From Ktedonobacteraceae bacterium (GTDB lineage Bacteria; Chloroflexota; Ktedonobacteria; Ktedonobacterales; Ktedonobacteraceae), in assembly GCA_035653615.1 (NCBI GenBank), contig DASRBN010000042.1, positions 186,001 to 250,000 on the forward strand: a stretch of 64,000 nucleotides of DNA. The letters are read 5' to 3'. A model generated the notes under the pieces. The model saw only the letters and a list, made by a program, of their open reading frames with translations, did not search any database and was not told where the DNA came from. The position numbers and the translations under genes were made by a program. Below are positions 10,601 through 18,437 of the stretch, in pieces (within the stretch, counting starts at the first letter, position 1; every line of letters starts with the position of its first letter).

Positions 10601-10687
10601 AATGGAATGGAGGGTGGTAAGTTCGATCGCGCGACCGACAACGGTTGGACAAACCAAAGGCTTGTTCATCACCGGTAGCTCACTCAT
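7658..10687 (-). CDS. Large ATP-binding LuxR-family (LAL/MalT-like) transcriptional regulator
   Basis: A 1009-residue regulator. The N-terminal AAA/STAND ATPase has Walker A GEAGIGKS at residues 45-52 and Walker B LLLVIEDVHW at about 162-171. The middle (about 400-900) is a run of TPR-like helical repeats with ALxxAQ patterns. The C-terminus (about 945-1005) is a LuxR/GerE helix-turn-helix: LTEREREVATLIAKGKSNRE, then VSYRTVETHVGAILSKL. Such proteins sense an effector through the repeats and activate nearby operons, so the rhodanese-methyltransferase-ABM genes downstream on the same strand are possible targets. A promoter with a palindrome at its start point lies upstream (10774-10803). Confidence 0.9.
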   Translation of the reverse strand: MSELPVMNKPLVCPTVVGRAIELTTLHSIVDEVAGGHSRVVLLSGEAGIGKSCLMAEAKNYALAQGFRFLRGNCFPGDTSCPYAPLLDLLRTHFAGQTETEVARELGPFVREFAQLIPDLVHRLPDAAPLSPLSRLEPEQEKRRLFEALTRWFTGLAAKQPLLLVIEDVHWGDNTSLEWLHYLARRCAAHPLLLVVTYRSEEIGSTLSHWLAQFDRERLAQELMLVGLSRGDLDTMLRAIFALPHSRQLELPDRLYTLTEGNPFFVEEILKSLVTAGEIFYEDGTWNRRPLNELHIPRSLHDALHLRTHGLSDSARQVLRLAAVAGRRFDFALLQQLTQHDEQQLLTLMKELMSAQLVVEESEERFAFRHALTREAVYAELLVRERKKLHGTIAETMERLYAPAETHVAELAYHFYEAGLWEKALFYTHRAGEKAQHLYSLWAAIEHFTRALDAAHHLGVLPSPATYRARGQAYELLGDFEHARSDYEQALNAAHTAQDAVVEWQSLLDLGALWAERDYTQTSAFFQRAYEHAQAMGQPAMLARSLNRVGNWHLNVEEPLEALRCHQEALAIFQQLNDQHGIAETLDLLGMASYLGGDLVQGTRYYEQAVALFHQLDDRVGLTSSLASLTLRGAVSISNTMVAGAAILAELLPDVEMALKIARDIGQRPGEAYALYQLGLCLSAQGEYRRALDALQQSLLIAEELEHRQWMIAAHWAMGALYLDLLSPLIAQHHLKQALRLSHEISSKHWINTAAGSLASALILRGELAQAEALLNTEFGRDAPAQTMGQRMAWCAYAELALARSDPELALQITDRLSASAANISEQRGIPRLSKLRGKALIALHRTAEAETALRSAKEMTMAQGARPLLWGICVTLGTLYQTQSREAEAEQVFSTARAIIEELAANIPDAHMQKQFFQAAGALLPHTHVTSSPRRAAKQAFGGLTEREREVATLIAKGKSNREIAEQLVVSYRTVETHVGAILSKLAFSSRAQIAVWAVEVGLVKQTR

Positions 10688-10773
10688 AACCTTAATCCTG
10701 GCAGTTGCAAAAACCGGGCGTTTTCCCTCACCTCAGCAGTTAAAAGTCTCTTACACTTGCACTCCCTGGTACT

Positions 10774-10803
10774 GCTAAGCTATCTTAGCGGCAGTATAAC
10801 ACA
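10774..10803 (-). promoter_or_regulatory. Extended -10 promoter with overlapping palindrome for the LuxR-type regulator
   Basis: On the minus strand an extended -10, TGTTATACT, covers 10801-10793. Three bases further on is the palindrome GCTAAG-ATAG-CTTAGC (10789-10774), which would straddle the expected transcription start. The position fits a repressor or autoregulatory operator. No good -35 is visible, as expected for an extended -10. Confidence 0.4.
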
Positions 10804-10955
10804 TAATAAAGAAGATAGTAGCTCGTCATCAGTTAAGAAACGCTGCTTAATATACGCTGCCTCATAGAGTTGGTGCGCAAGTGGAAGCATTACTGCATAC
10901 CATCGTCCTTGTGACCAACGTCGAGAGGTGAGGGCTAAAAAGAAGACATCAGTAC

Positions 10956-10998
10956 AAAAGTACCCCGGTTTTCATGTGAAAAAACCGGAGTACTTTTT
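10956..10998 (+). terminator. Rho-independent terminator-like hairpin
   Basis: A 17-bp stem with one mismatch (10956-10972 with 10981-10997) and an 8-nt loop ends in a T-run. It is oriented for plus-strand transcripts but no plus-strand gene precedes it, so it may insulate the beta-lactamase-like gene. The A-rich 5' arm makes it plausible in both directions. Confidence 0.55.
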
Positions 10999-11192
10999 CT
11001 CTGCCATCCAATTCTTCTCAGTATATATACCGTGTCAATTCATTTCATTTTATATGATCTCATATCTTTTCATCCATCTTTGTCATCACGATGCATGTAA
11101 TAGTTGTGCTTGCTCGTCTCTTTGCCCCTCAATATACTTGACTTAGTAATGGTTCTGATTGTCTCTCTATTTGAGGGGGAGGGATAATAAGC

Positions 11193-12500
11193 GTGAAAGA
11201 GAAACAAGGGATAAGCTCTTTAGCGCCCAACACTCAACGTGCCTTTTATGATATCTGGGTTGAATCTCGCGTGCGCAAAAACCGGCGAAAGTTTCAAATC
11301 GCTACTTTGCTGATGGTGATAGCAAGTATGCTGGTTATTTTCGCTTTTGTACTCACTGCCTGGAACCTGACCACCTCTGCTGCACCGCTTGATCGCACTC
11401 CGGTTCCTGCGGCGCAGGTTGCTACTCGAGTACAAAAGCCGACTCTCACTCCCACGCAACAGGCGACTCCCAGCCCACAGATAAGTCCGCAAATCGCTTC
11501 TCAGATTGATAGTCTGCTGGAGAATAAGGCTTCACAGCAGCAGTTCAGCGGCTCGGTACTGATCGCAATAAACGGCCAGGTACTGCTTAGCAAGGGTTAC
11601 AGCATGGCCGATTGGAACAAGAATATACCCAACACTGCTCAGACAAGGTTTTACCTCGGCTCGGTCACCAAACAATTCACCGCCATGGGTATACTTATAT
11701 TGCAAGAGCAAGGCAAGCTGAACGTCCATGACCCACTCTGCAAATACATCCAGCCCTGCCCTCCGCCCTGGCAGCCATTGACCATTCACGAACTATTGAC
11801 ACACACTTCCGGCATTCCGCAACTGGACGACTCCCAACTATCGGGCAGCTCTCCTCAAGCGTGGATGAACAGTTACGACAATGTGCCCCTGGAGTTCACA
11901 CCGGGCACCCAATTCGATTATTGCAGCGTCTGCTTCCAGATTCTGGGCTACGTTATCCAGCAGGCTTCAGGCAAACCATACAGCGAGTTCATCGAGGAAT
12001 CAATCCTTGACCCCTTGCAAATGAAACATACAGGCTTCGGCTCAGACTACTATTATTCACTGACCAATCATGCTACCGGATACGCTTCCTGGCAGGTTCC
12101 AGCCATGCAACTTGGTTGGGATGTTGATCCTCAGTGGTCATTCCTCTTTGGCTCAGGATTGATGCAAAGCACTGTTGGAGATCTCTATATCTGGGACCAG
12201 GCCCTCTACACACAAACACTGGTCTCCCGGCAAACACTGAACGAGGCTTTTACTGAATACGACGCTACTTCAGAGTTCGCGGGATCGGGCTATGGCTACG
12301 GCTGGTTTATTGCCAAATCGCCTGTAAGGGGTCACCGCCTGATCTGGCACGACGGGAGAATCGATGGCTTCAGAACCTACATCGGACGCTACGTCGATGA
12401 CCATGTCACCATCATTTTCTTGAGCAATCTGGCATCACTGGATGAATTGGCGCTTGCACAGCAAATCCAGCAGATCGTCTTTGCCAATTATCATAAATGA
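11193..12500 (+). CDS. Membrane-anchored serine hydrolase, beta-lactamase (class C/PBP4*) fold
   Basis: This 435-residue protein has a basic cytoplasmic N-terminus, one membrane segment at about residues 38-62 and a Pro/Thr-rich linker (about 65-105). A beta-lactamase-type serine hydrolase domain follows. The SxxK motif is SVTK in LGSVTKQFTA, and the second motif is YCS in FDYCSVCF, with Cys in place of the usual Asn region. An HDGRIDGF block stands where the KTG-like motif lies. LLTHTSGIPQL is characteristic of this family of esterases and DD-peptidases. The start is GTG at 11193, with GGGGGAGGGA upstream. The linker and anchor place the catalytic domain outside the cell. Confidence 0.85.
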   Translation: MKEKQGISSLAPNTQRAFYDIWVESRVRKNRRKFQIATLLMVIASMLVIFAFVLTAWNLTTSAAPLDRTPVPAAQVATRVQKPTLTPTQQATPSPQISPQIASQIDSLLENKASQQQFSGSVLIAINGQVLLSKGYSMADWNKNIPNTAQTRFYLGSVTKQFTAMGILILQEQGKLNVHDPLCKYIQPCPPPWQPLTIHELLTHTSGIPQLDDSQLSGSSPQAWMNSYDNVPLEFTPGTQFDYCSVCFQILGYVIQQASGKPYSEFIEESILDPLQMKHTGFGSDYYYSLTNHATGYASWQVPAMQLGWDVDPQWSFLFGSGLMQSTVGDLYIWDQALYTQTLVSRQTLNEAFTEYDATSEFAGSGYGYGWFIAKSPVRGHRLIWHDGRIDGFRTYIGRYVDDHVTIIFLSNLASLDELALAQQIQQIVFANYHK

Positions 12501-12528
12501 GAAGAAAATACTGCTACCGATACTTTCC

Positions 12529-12557
12529 TTGCCACATCTATTAGGACATGCTAGAAT
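12529..12557 (+). promoter_or_regulatory. Promoter of the purine operon
   Basis: TTGCCA (12529-12534), a 17-bp spacer and TAGAAT (12552-12557) form a sigma70-type promoter; TGC before the -10 makes it an extended -10. The start point would be near 12564. That leaves only about 12 nt before the ATG at 12576 but about 57 nt before the ATG at 12621, which bears on the purL start. Confidence 0.6.
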
Positions 12558-12575
12558 AAGTACATATTCCACTGA

Positions 12576-15500
12576 ATGGAACAAGTTGGCAGAGAGAAAC
12601 AATATGGGATATATGCTGTGATGACTTTTCTTATTGAGGTAGAGGCAGTTTCTCAAGAGTACGATGCTCAAGCAAACAAACTTGCTCGTGAAATACTCTT
12701 TTTACCTATTGCCCATCTTCCGTCGCTTGCCGCAATCGTAGCTAACAAGACTCCCCTTACCACCCGCACCGCTCACCTCTACTACCTCACAGGCAACCTT
12801 TCCCTCATCGAAATTGACCGGCTCGCACAGCAGTTATTGATCGACCCGGTAGTGCAAAGGGCCACCATCCTTACTTCCTCAGTAAAGCCGACCACGCATC
12901 AGGAAGAGTACAAAGAGCAAATATCGGCTTATACCATCGATGTTTTTTTTCACCCAGGTGTCACCGATACATTGGCCGAGAGCGTAATGGATGGAGCCTC
13001 GCTGCTGGATATTCATGGCCTGGAACAGGTAGCAACAGGTAAGCGCTATATACTCGATGGACGTTTGAGCGAAGAGGATGTGCAGTTCATCACGGGAGCG
13101 CTGTTATATAACCCGGTGATCCAACGATATACCTTGTATCGTTCTGGGCAAGATGGTTTTCAAACCGGTGACCTGCAGGATGTACCTGCTGAAAGGTTAC
13201 AAGCACAGGTAGAAGCTAGAAGTAATGCAAGCCGGTTCCATATGCTCGATATGACGGATGAAGAACTGCTCGAACTGAGCAAAGCAGGCATGCTCGCGCT
13301 TGACCTCGCTGAGATGCGAGCTATCCAGGCGTACTATCGAGAGCAGCGACGCGAACCAACGGATGTTGAGCTTGAAACCCTCGCTCAAACCTGGTCTGAA
13401 CATTGTTCGCACAAGACCTTCAAGGCAATCATTGACTATCGCGAAGTGAATAGTGCCGGCACCATCCTGAAAGAAGAAACCATCGACGGCCTGCTCAAAC
13501 AGTATATTATGTGTGCTACAGAGCAAATCAACCCACCCTGGCTGGTATCCGCATTCAGTGATAACGCCGGAATCATTCGTTTTACACAGTCTCACGATAT
13601 TGCCTTCAAAGTCGAGACACATAATCATCCCTCGGCCATTGAGCCTTTCGGTGGCGCAAATACCGGCGTCGGAGGTGTGATTCGCGACGTATTGGGAGTT
13701 TCGGCCCGGCCCATCGCCTGTACAGATGTACTCTGCTTTGGACCTCCTGATACACCTATCGAGGATTTGCCTCATGGTATTCTCTCGCCTCACCGTATTG
13801 CCAGCGGCGTCGTCGATGGTATTCGCGACTATGGGAACAAGATGGGCATTCCTACGGTCAATGGCGCAGTACTTTATGATCGTGGCTACCTGTTCAATCC
13901 GCTGGTCTTCTGTGGATGTCTTGGTTTATTGCCACACGGGAGCCATCCACGCCGGGTACGGCCAGGTGATCTCATCGTCGTCCTCGGTGGGCGCACGGGT
14001 CGTGATGGTATTCACGGTGCGACATTTTCCTCCGGCGAAATGAGCAGCGAGATCAACGCCCGTGCCGGTAGCGCGGTACAGATTGGTGCGCCCATCACCG
14101 AGAAAAAAGTCACAGATGTGCTGATCCAGGCCAGAGACCGCCATCTCTATACAGCTATTACTGATTGTGGGGCCGGTGGATTCTCATCGGCAATCGGTGA
14201 AATGGGCGAAGAGACGGGAGCAAGGGTGGAACTGGCAAATGCCCCACTCAAGTATGCGGGACTGGCGCCCTGGGAAATCTGGCTCTCAGAGGCACAAGAA
14301 CGCATGGTACTCGCCATCCCGCCCGATCATCTCGCCGACCTGCTGGAAATCTGTGCTATTGAAGAGGTAGAGGCCAGCGTAATCGGCAGCTTTACAGCCG
14401 ATCAACGCCTGGTAGTCAGCTATCTCGGTGAAGTCGTTGCCGACCTTGATATGGCATTCCTGCACAAGGGCAGACCCGGGAGAAGGCTGGAGGCAACCTG
14501 GACAGGTAGGCAGGAAACGCCTGTTTCTGCCTCTAACCTTGCCGCGTTAAAAGAAAACAGCCTCTCCGTGAAAAATCACTCTGACATTCTCCTTGCGCTC
14601 TTACGTCATCCCAGCACCGGCTCGAAGGAAGCCATCATACGACGCTACGATCACGAGGTGCAGGGGGCAACAGTTCTCAAGCCACTGGTGGGCAAAGCCG
14701 GAAATGGACCCGGCGATGCCGCTGTACTCCAACCCATCCTTGATGAACCAACCGGGGCGGGAATCGTAATTTCTAGCGGCATCAACCCACTTTATGGCAG
14801 AATCGACCCTTACGCAATGGCAACCAATGCCATCGATGAAGCCTTGCGCAATCTCACGGCAGTTGGTGGAGACATAGAGCATGCAGCCATCCTCGATAAC
14901 TTCTGCTGGGGCAACCCCACCGACCCTGCACAACTTGGAATGCTCGTGCGCGCCGCCAAGGGCTGCCACGATGCCGCAATCGGCTTTCGCGTGCCGTTTA
15001 TCTCAGGCAAAGACAGCCTCAACAACGAGTATCGCGCCAACGGGCAGCGCCTGCCTGTGCTGCCCACGCTGCTCATCTCAGCAGTCGGCGTTATCGACGA
15101 TGCGGTTCGCACTATTGATATGTCGCTCAAAGATTCTGGCAACCTGCTCTATCAAATAGGGATAACACACAACGAACTGGCAGGTTCCCATCTCGTGGAA
15201 GTTGTCAAAAGCACTACCTTTGAGCAATCGTTTCCTCAAACGAATGTCCCACAGGTTGATTTTCAAGCGGCTCGCACCCGGATGAAAGCCCTGGGCAATG
15301 CTATCCGCGCCGGCATGATTGTTTCGTGTCATGATCTTTCGGAGGGCGGACTTGCAGTCGCAGCGGCTGAGATGGCGCTTGCCGGTTTGCGTGGCCTGTA
15401 TATCGATATTGGCAAAGTCCGGCATGATATTTCAATGCCAGAGGACTCCCTGGCTACATTGCTGCTTTTTAGCGAGAGCGCCTCACGTTTCCTGGTTGAG

Positions 15501-15686
15501 GTGGTACCTGAGCAACAGCATAGATTTGAGGAATATATGCGCTCGCAAGGTGTACGGAATTTCGCCTGTATTGGCGAGGTAACGAACTCAGACCGCTTCG
15601 TTGTGCAGTATGAGACACAAAAGCTGGTCGATCTACCTGTTGCGACTTTACAGAGTACGTGGAGTGGAGAGGAGGTGAAGCTATGA
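12576..15686 (+). CDS. purL: Phosphoribosylformylglycinamidine synthase, PurS-PurL fusion
   Basis: PurL makes FGAM from FGAR, ATP and glutamine-derived ammonia (step 4 of purine synthesis). At 1036 aa it is longer than the usual ~740-aa small PurL but lacks the glutaminase of the ~1300-aa large form. The extra N-terminus (about 1-200) has two PurS-like segments: FLIEVEAVSQEYDAQANKLA, and YTIDVFFHPGVTDTLAESV with LLDIHGLEQVATGKRY. The PurL core has EHCSHKTF, KVETHNHPSAIEPFGGANTG and SGKDSLNNEY. Glutaminase is supplied by PurQ, whose ATG overlaps the stop (ATGA). Neither ATG 12576 nor the in-frame ATG at 12621 has a strong SD. It is the first gene of the pur operon. Confidence 0.93.
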   Translation: MEQVGREKQYGIYAVMTFLIEVEAVSQEYDAQANKLAREILFLPIAHLPSLAAIVANKTPLTTRTAHLYYLTGNLSLIEIDRLAQQLLIDPVVQRATILTSSVKPTTHQEEYKEQISAYTIDVFFHPGVTDTLAESVMDGASLLDIHGLEQVATGKRYILDGRLSEEDVQFITGALLYNPVIQRYTLYRSGQDGFQTGDLQDVPAERLQAQVEARSNASRFHMLDMTDEELLELSKAGMLALDLAEMRAIQAYYREQRREPTDVELETLAQTWSEHCSHKTFKAIIDYREVNSAGTILKEETIDGLLKQYIMCATEQINPPWLVSAFSDNAGIIRFTQSHDIAFKVETHNHPSAIEPFGGANTGVGGVIRDVLGVSARPIACTDVLCFGPPDTPIEDLPHGILSPHRIASGVVDGIRDYGNKMGIPTVNGAVLYDRGYLFNPLVFCGCLGLLPHGSHPRRVRPGDLIVVLGGRTGRDGIHGATFSSGEMSSEINARAGSAVQIGAPITEKKVTDVLIQARDRHLYTAITDCGAGGFSSAIGEMGEETGARVELANAPLKYAGLAPWEIWLSEAQERMVLAIPPDHLADLLEICAIEEVEASVIGSFTADQRLVVSYLGEVVADLDMAFLHKGRPGRRLEATWTGRQETPVSASNLAALKENSLSVKNHSDILLALLRHPSTGSKEAIIRRYDHEVQGATVLKPLVGKAGNGPGDAAVLQPILDEPTGAGIVISSGINPLYGRIDPYAMATNAIDEALRNLTAVGGDIEHAAILDNFCWGNPTDPAQLGMLVRAAKGCHDAAIGFRVPFISGKDSLNNEYRANGQRLPVLPTLLISAVGVIDDAVRTIDMSLKDSGNLLYQIGITHNELAGSHLVEVVKSTTFEQSFPQTNVPQVDFQAARTRMKALGNAIRAGMIVSCHDLSEGGLAVAAAEMALAGLRGLYIDIGKVRHDISMPEDSLATLLLFSESASRFLVEVVPEQQHRFEEYMRSQGVRNFACIGEVTNSDRFVVQYETQKLVDLPVATLQSTWSGEEVKL

Positions 15687-16528
15687 CAAGGGCGCTCGTA
15701 TTGCGCGCACCCGGCATCAATTGTGATCGCGAAACGGCACATGCATGTCGCCTGGTTGGCTTCGAGACTGAACTTGTACATATCAATCACCTGCTCAGGG
15801 CACCCGAACGTCTCTTAGCGTTTGACTTCCTTGTCATTCCAGGAGGCTTCTCCTATGGCGATGACCTTGGTGCTGGCACATTGCTGGCAAAAAATCTTAC
15901 CGTTCATTTTGGCCAGCAACTGCACCAATTTATTGACGAAGGACGCCCCGTACTTGGCATCTGCAACGGTTTCCAGGTACTTGTTCGCGCCGGACTGCTC
16001 CCCGGTCAAATCGTCGATTCTCCCAACATTGCTGATACAAAGACTTCCACCCAGGTTTGCAGCCTCACTGATAATGCTTCAGCTCAATTTGAATGCCGCT
16101 GGATCAGGCTTGCCATACATCAAAGCTCCTGCATTTTCACACGTGATGAAGGACAGGTGATCGAATTGCCGGTGGCCCATGGCGAAGGCCGATTTGTTAT
16201 GGTCAACTCCCAATCTTTGGCCCGGCTACGGTCAAACGGCCAGATTCCACTTGTCTATACAGAGCTAGAGTCTATGGCTATAAGAAATCGCGACGATATT
16301 GACCGGGCCATCCCTTACCCGAATAATCCTAATGGCTCCTCCGGCAATATCGCGGGCATCTGCAATGTGCGAGGCAATGTGCTTGGTTTGATGCCACATC
16401 CTGAACGATACGTCAACGCGCTCCAACATCCTCAGCACCGTGGGAGGGAGAATGGAGAGGGCGATGGCCTGCTCATCTTCAAAAATGCTTTCGAGTATGC
16501 CAGGCAGCAAGAGAGGATAGTGCTGTGA
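15683..16528 (+). CDS. purQ: Phosphoribosylformylglycinamidine synthase glutaminase subunit
   Basis: PurQ hydrolyses glutamine and channels ammonia to PurL. The class I amidotransferase nucleophile is the Cys of GICNGFQVLVRAG, and the catalytic His-x-Glu is in MPHPERY near the C-terminus. VIPGGFSYGDDLGAGTL and AHGEGRFV are also typical of PurQ. At 281 aa it is longer than the ~230-aa Bacillus type, with extra sequence around residues 200-240. The ATG at 15683 overlaps the purL stop as ATGA, and GGAGAGGAGG just upstream supports it over an earlier in-frame ATG at 15659. Tight overlap suggests translational coupling of the two subunits. Confidence 0.93.
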   Translation: MTRALVLRAPGINCDRETAHACRLVGFETELVHINHLLRAPERLLAFDFLVIPGGFSYGDDLGAGTLLAKNLTVHFGQQLHQFIDEGRPVLGICNGFQVLVRAGLLPGQIVDSPNIADTKTSTQVCSLTDNASAQFECRWIRLAIHQSSCIFTRDEGQVIELPVAHGEGRFVMVNSQSLARLRSNGQIPLVYTELESMAIRNRDDIDRAIPYPNNPNGSSGNIAGICNVRGNVLGLMPHPERYVNALQHPQHRGRENGEGDGLLIFKNAFEYARQQERIVL

Positions 16529-17601
16529 TGCCACAGGAAATGGACAAATCTCTTAATACAGATAGCGTCTATGCTGCCAGCGGAGTTGACATCGCAGCCG
16601 CGGACCGCACCAGGAGGCTCATGCGTGATGCAGTCAAGGCCACGCAGGGCAATAGCGTGCTGGCAGGGATGGGAGCATTTGCCGGCATTCTTGACGCGAG
16701 CAGTATTCAGAACATGAAGCACCCGGCGCTTGTTGCTTCAACCGATGGTGCCGGCACCAAGACTTTACTGGCAGCACAGGCGGGCAGGTTCGATACCATC
16801 GGTTTTGACCTCGTGCATCATTCCGTGAATGACCTGCTGGCGCAGGGAGCTACGCCGCTCTTTTTCATGGACTACCTGGCGATGGGAAAACTTGATCCCG
16901 AACAGGCAGCGACAATTGTGCGCGGCGTCGCCCTGGCCTGCCAGGAGGTTGGCTGCACATTGCTCGGTGGCGAAACGGCCGAGATGCCCGATGTGTACCT
17001 GCCAGAAGCATTCGATCTTGCCGGAACGATTGTCGGCATTGTCGAGCGAGATGAGATTATTGACGGATCATCCATTGCTCCTGGCGACGTGCTGCTTGGC
17101 CTGCCATCGAACGGCTTGCACACTAATGGCTACTCGCTGGCACGACGTGTTTTCGCGCCATTTTCGCTCGAGACAGTTTTTCCTGAGCTGGGCGAGCCGC
17201 TGGTTGATGCTCTGCTACGTCCACATCGCTGCTACCTGCGCGAAATACAGGCACTGCGCGAGTTTTTAGAGAAAAAGACCACGAATCGCCCTGCGATGAA
17301 GGGTCTGGTACATATTACGGGAGGTGGGTTTGAGGGAAATATCAGCCGTATTTTGCCCGCCGGAACCCAGGCTGTAGTAGAAACAAGTTCATGGAGCGTT
17401 CCACCTCTCTTCCGGTTGATCGCCCAGCTGGGCCATGTTAGCCAGGAAGAGATGTACCGCACGCTGAACATGGGTATCGGCATGGTAATGGTCTTATCGC
17501 CTCAAGACGCTGAGGCAACATTGGGCTTTCTCCCTGAAGCGAGTACAATTGGTTTTATCAGGGAAGGCGAAGGAGTAGTCGTCGATTTTTCAGTTCTATA
17601 A
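16528..17601 (+). CDS. purM: Phosphoribosylformylglycinamidine cyclo-ligase (AIR synthetase)
   Basis: PurM closes FGAM to AIR using ATP. The 357-residue product has the family's signatures: STDGAGTKTLLA, GFDLVHHSVNDLLAQGATPL, GGETAEMPDVY and LPSNGLHTNGYSLAR, plus HITGGGFEGNISRILP in the C-terminal half. The ATG at 16528 shares its A with the purQ stop (TGATG), and AGAGGA lies 10 nt upstream. A GTG three bases earlier is possible but less likely. Compared with many PurM proteins it has a short extra N-terminal tail of about 12 residues before SVYAASGVD. Confidence 0.95.
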   Translation: MPQEMDKSLNTDSVYAASGVDIAAADRTRRLMRDAVKATQGNSVLAGMGAFAGILDASSIQNMKHPALVASTDGAGTKTLLAAQAGRFDTIGFDLVHHSVNDLLAQGATPLFFMDYLAMGKLDPEQAATIVRGVALACQEVGCTLLGGETAEMPDVYLPEAFDLAGTIVGIVERDEIIDGSSIAPGDVLLGLPSNGLHTNGYSLARRVFAPFSLETVFPELGEPLVDALLRPHRCYLREIQALREFLEKKTTNRPAMKGLVHITGGGFEGNISRILPAGTQAVVETSSWSVPPLFRLIAQLGHVSQEEMYRTLNMGIGMVMVLSPQDAEATLGFLPEASTIGFIREGEGVVVDFSVL

Positions 17602-17619
17602 GGAAAGGGCAACGTTGCT

Positions 17620-18381
17620 ATGATTGAACAACCTGTTTTTGGTCCCCTGCTGGCAGAGGGCAAAACCAAATTGATTTACGCGTATCCTGATGATCCAAAC
17701 CTGGCGTATATGGTCAGCAAAGATCAAATCACGGCAGGCGATGGGGCACGACGCAATGAACTGGTGGGGAAATCGCGCTGGAGTACGATTACGACCGCTA
17801 ATGTCTTCCGCATCCTGAACAATGAGGGCATCGCGACCCATTTCGTCGAGCAAATCAACGACACAACGCTCCTCGTGCGCCGCTGCCGCATGCTACCGGT
17901 TGAGCAGGTCATGCGTCGCATTGCCACCGGTTCGTACCTCAAACGGCATCCCGAAGTGAGCGAGGGGACACGCTTTGATCCGGTGCTGGTAGAGACATTT
18001 CTCAAGGATGATGCGCGCCACGACCCTCAAATCTGGGAGCAGGACATCATTCAAATGGGCCTGGCAACGGCCACCGAAATTAGCTGGATGGCGGACCAGG
18101 GACGACGCGTTTTCGAGGTACTGGAAAAGGCCTGGGCCTCGATAGATGTGACCCTGGTTGACCTCAAAATTGAGTTTGGACGCGACGCAAACAATGATTT
18201 GCTGGTCGCCGATGTCATCGATAACGATAGCTGGCGGCTATGGCCGGGGGGTGATAAGTCGCGCATGCTCGACAAGCAGGTATATCGCAACCTGAAAGAA
18301 GTCACGCCCCAGGATTTGCAAGAGGTCGCGGATCGCTACGCCCTGGTAGCCGACCTGACCGGAAAAATCAAGGCGAGTTGA
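17620..18381 (+). CDS. purC: Phosphoribosylaminoimidazole-succinocarboxamide synthase (SAICAR synthetase)
   Basis: PurC joins CAIR and aspartate with ATP. The 253-residue length is normal for a stand-alone PurC. It opens with a nucleotide-binding LLAEGKTKLIYAYPDD and carries RRCRMLPVEQVMRRIATGSY, VDLKIEFG and DVIDNDSWRLWPGGDKSRML, the last being the SAICAR signature with substrate ligands. It follows purM by 18 bp; GGAAAGGG precedes the ATG. In animals this domain is fused to class II PurE; here the two are separate genes of one operon. Confidence 0.95.
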   Translation: MIEQPVFGPLLAEGKTKLIYAYPDDPNLAYMVSKDQITAGDGARRNELVGKSRWSTITTANVFRILNNEGIATHFVEQINDTTLLVRRCRMLPVEQVMRRIATGSYLKRHPEVSEGTRFDPVLVETFLKDDARHDPQIWEQDIIQMGLATATEISWMADQGRRVFEVLEKAWASIDVTLVDLKIEFGRDANNDLLVADVIDNDSWRLWPGGDKSRMLDKQVYRNLKEVTPQDLQEVADRYALVADLTGKIKAS

Positions 18382-18437
18382 GAAACTCAAAAGGGTGCTG
18401 ATGGAAGAAGCTGGTGGTTCACAAGGGGAGGGAGTAA

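Larger units (their letters stand above)
10688..11192. other. Intergenic region with divergent regulatory sequence
   Basis: This 505-base gap lies between the minus-strand LuxR regulator and the plus-strand beta-lactamase-like gene. It holds the regulator's extended -10 promoter and a palindrome (10774-10803) and a terminator-like hairpin at 10956-10998. The stretch 11000-11160 is AT-rich. An open frame at 10928-11146 runs through the hairpin and has no ribosome site, so I do not call it a gene. Confidence 0.5.

Noticed and set aside
10928-11146. Plus-strand open frame of 72 codons in the LuxR/beta-lactamase gap
   Set aside because: It runs through a terminator-like hairpin, has a poor start and biased Phe/Tyr/Cys composition typical of AT-rich non-coding sequence.
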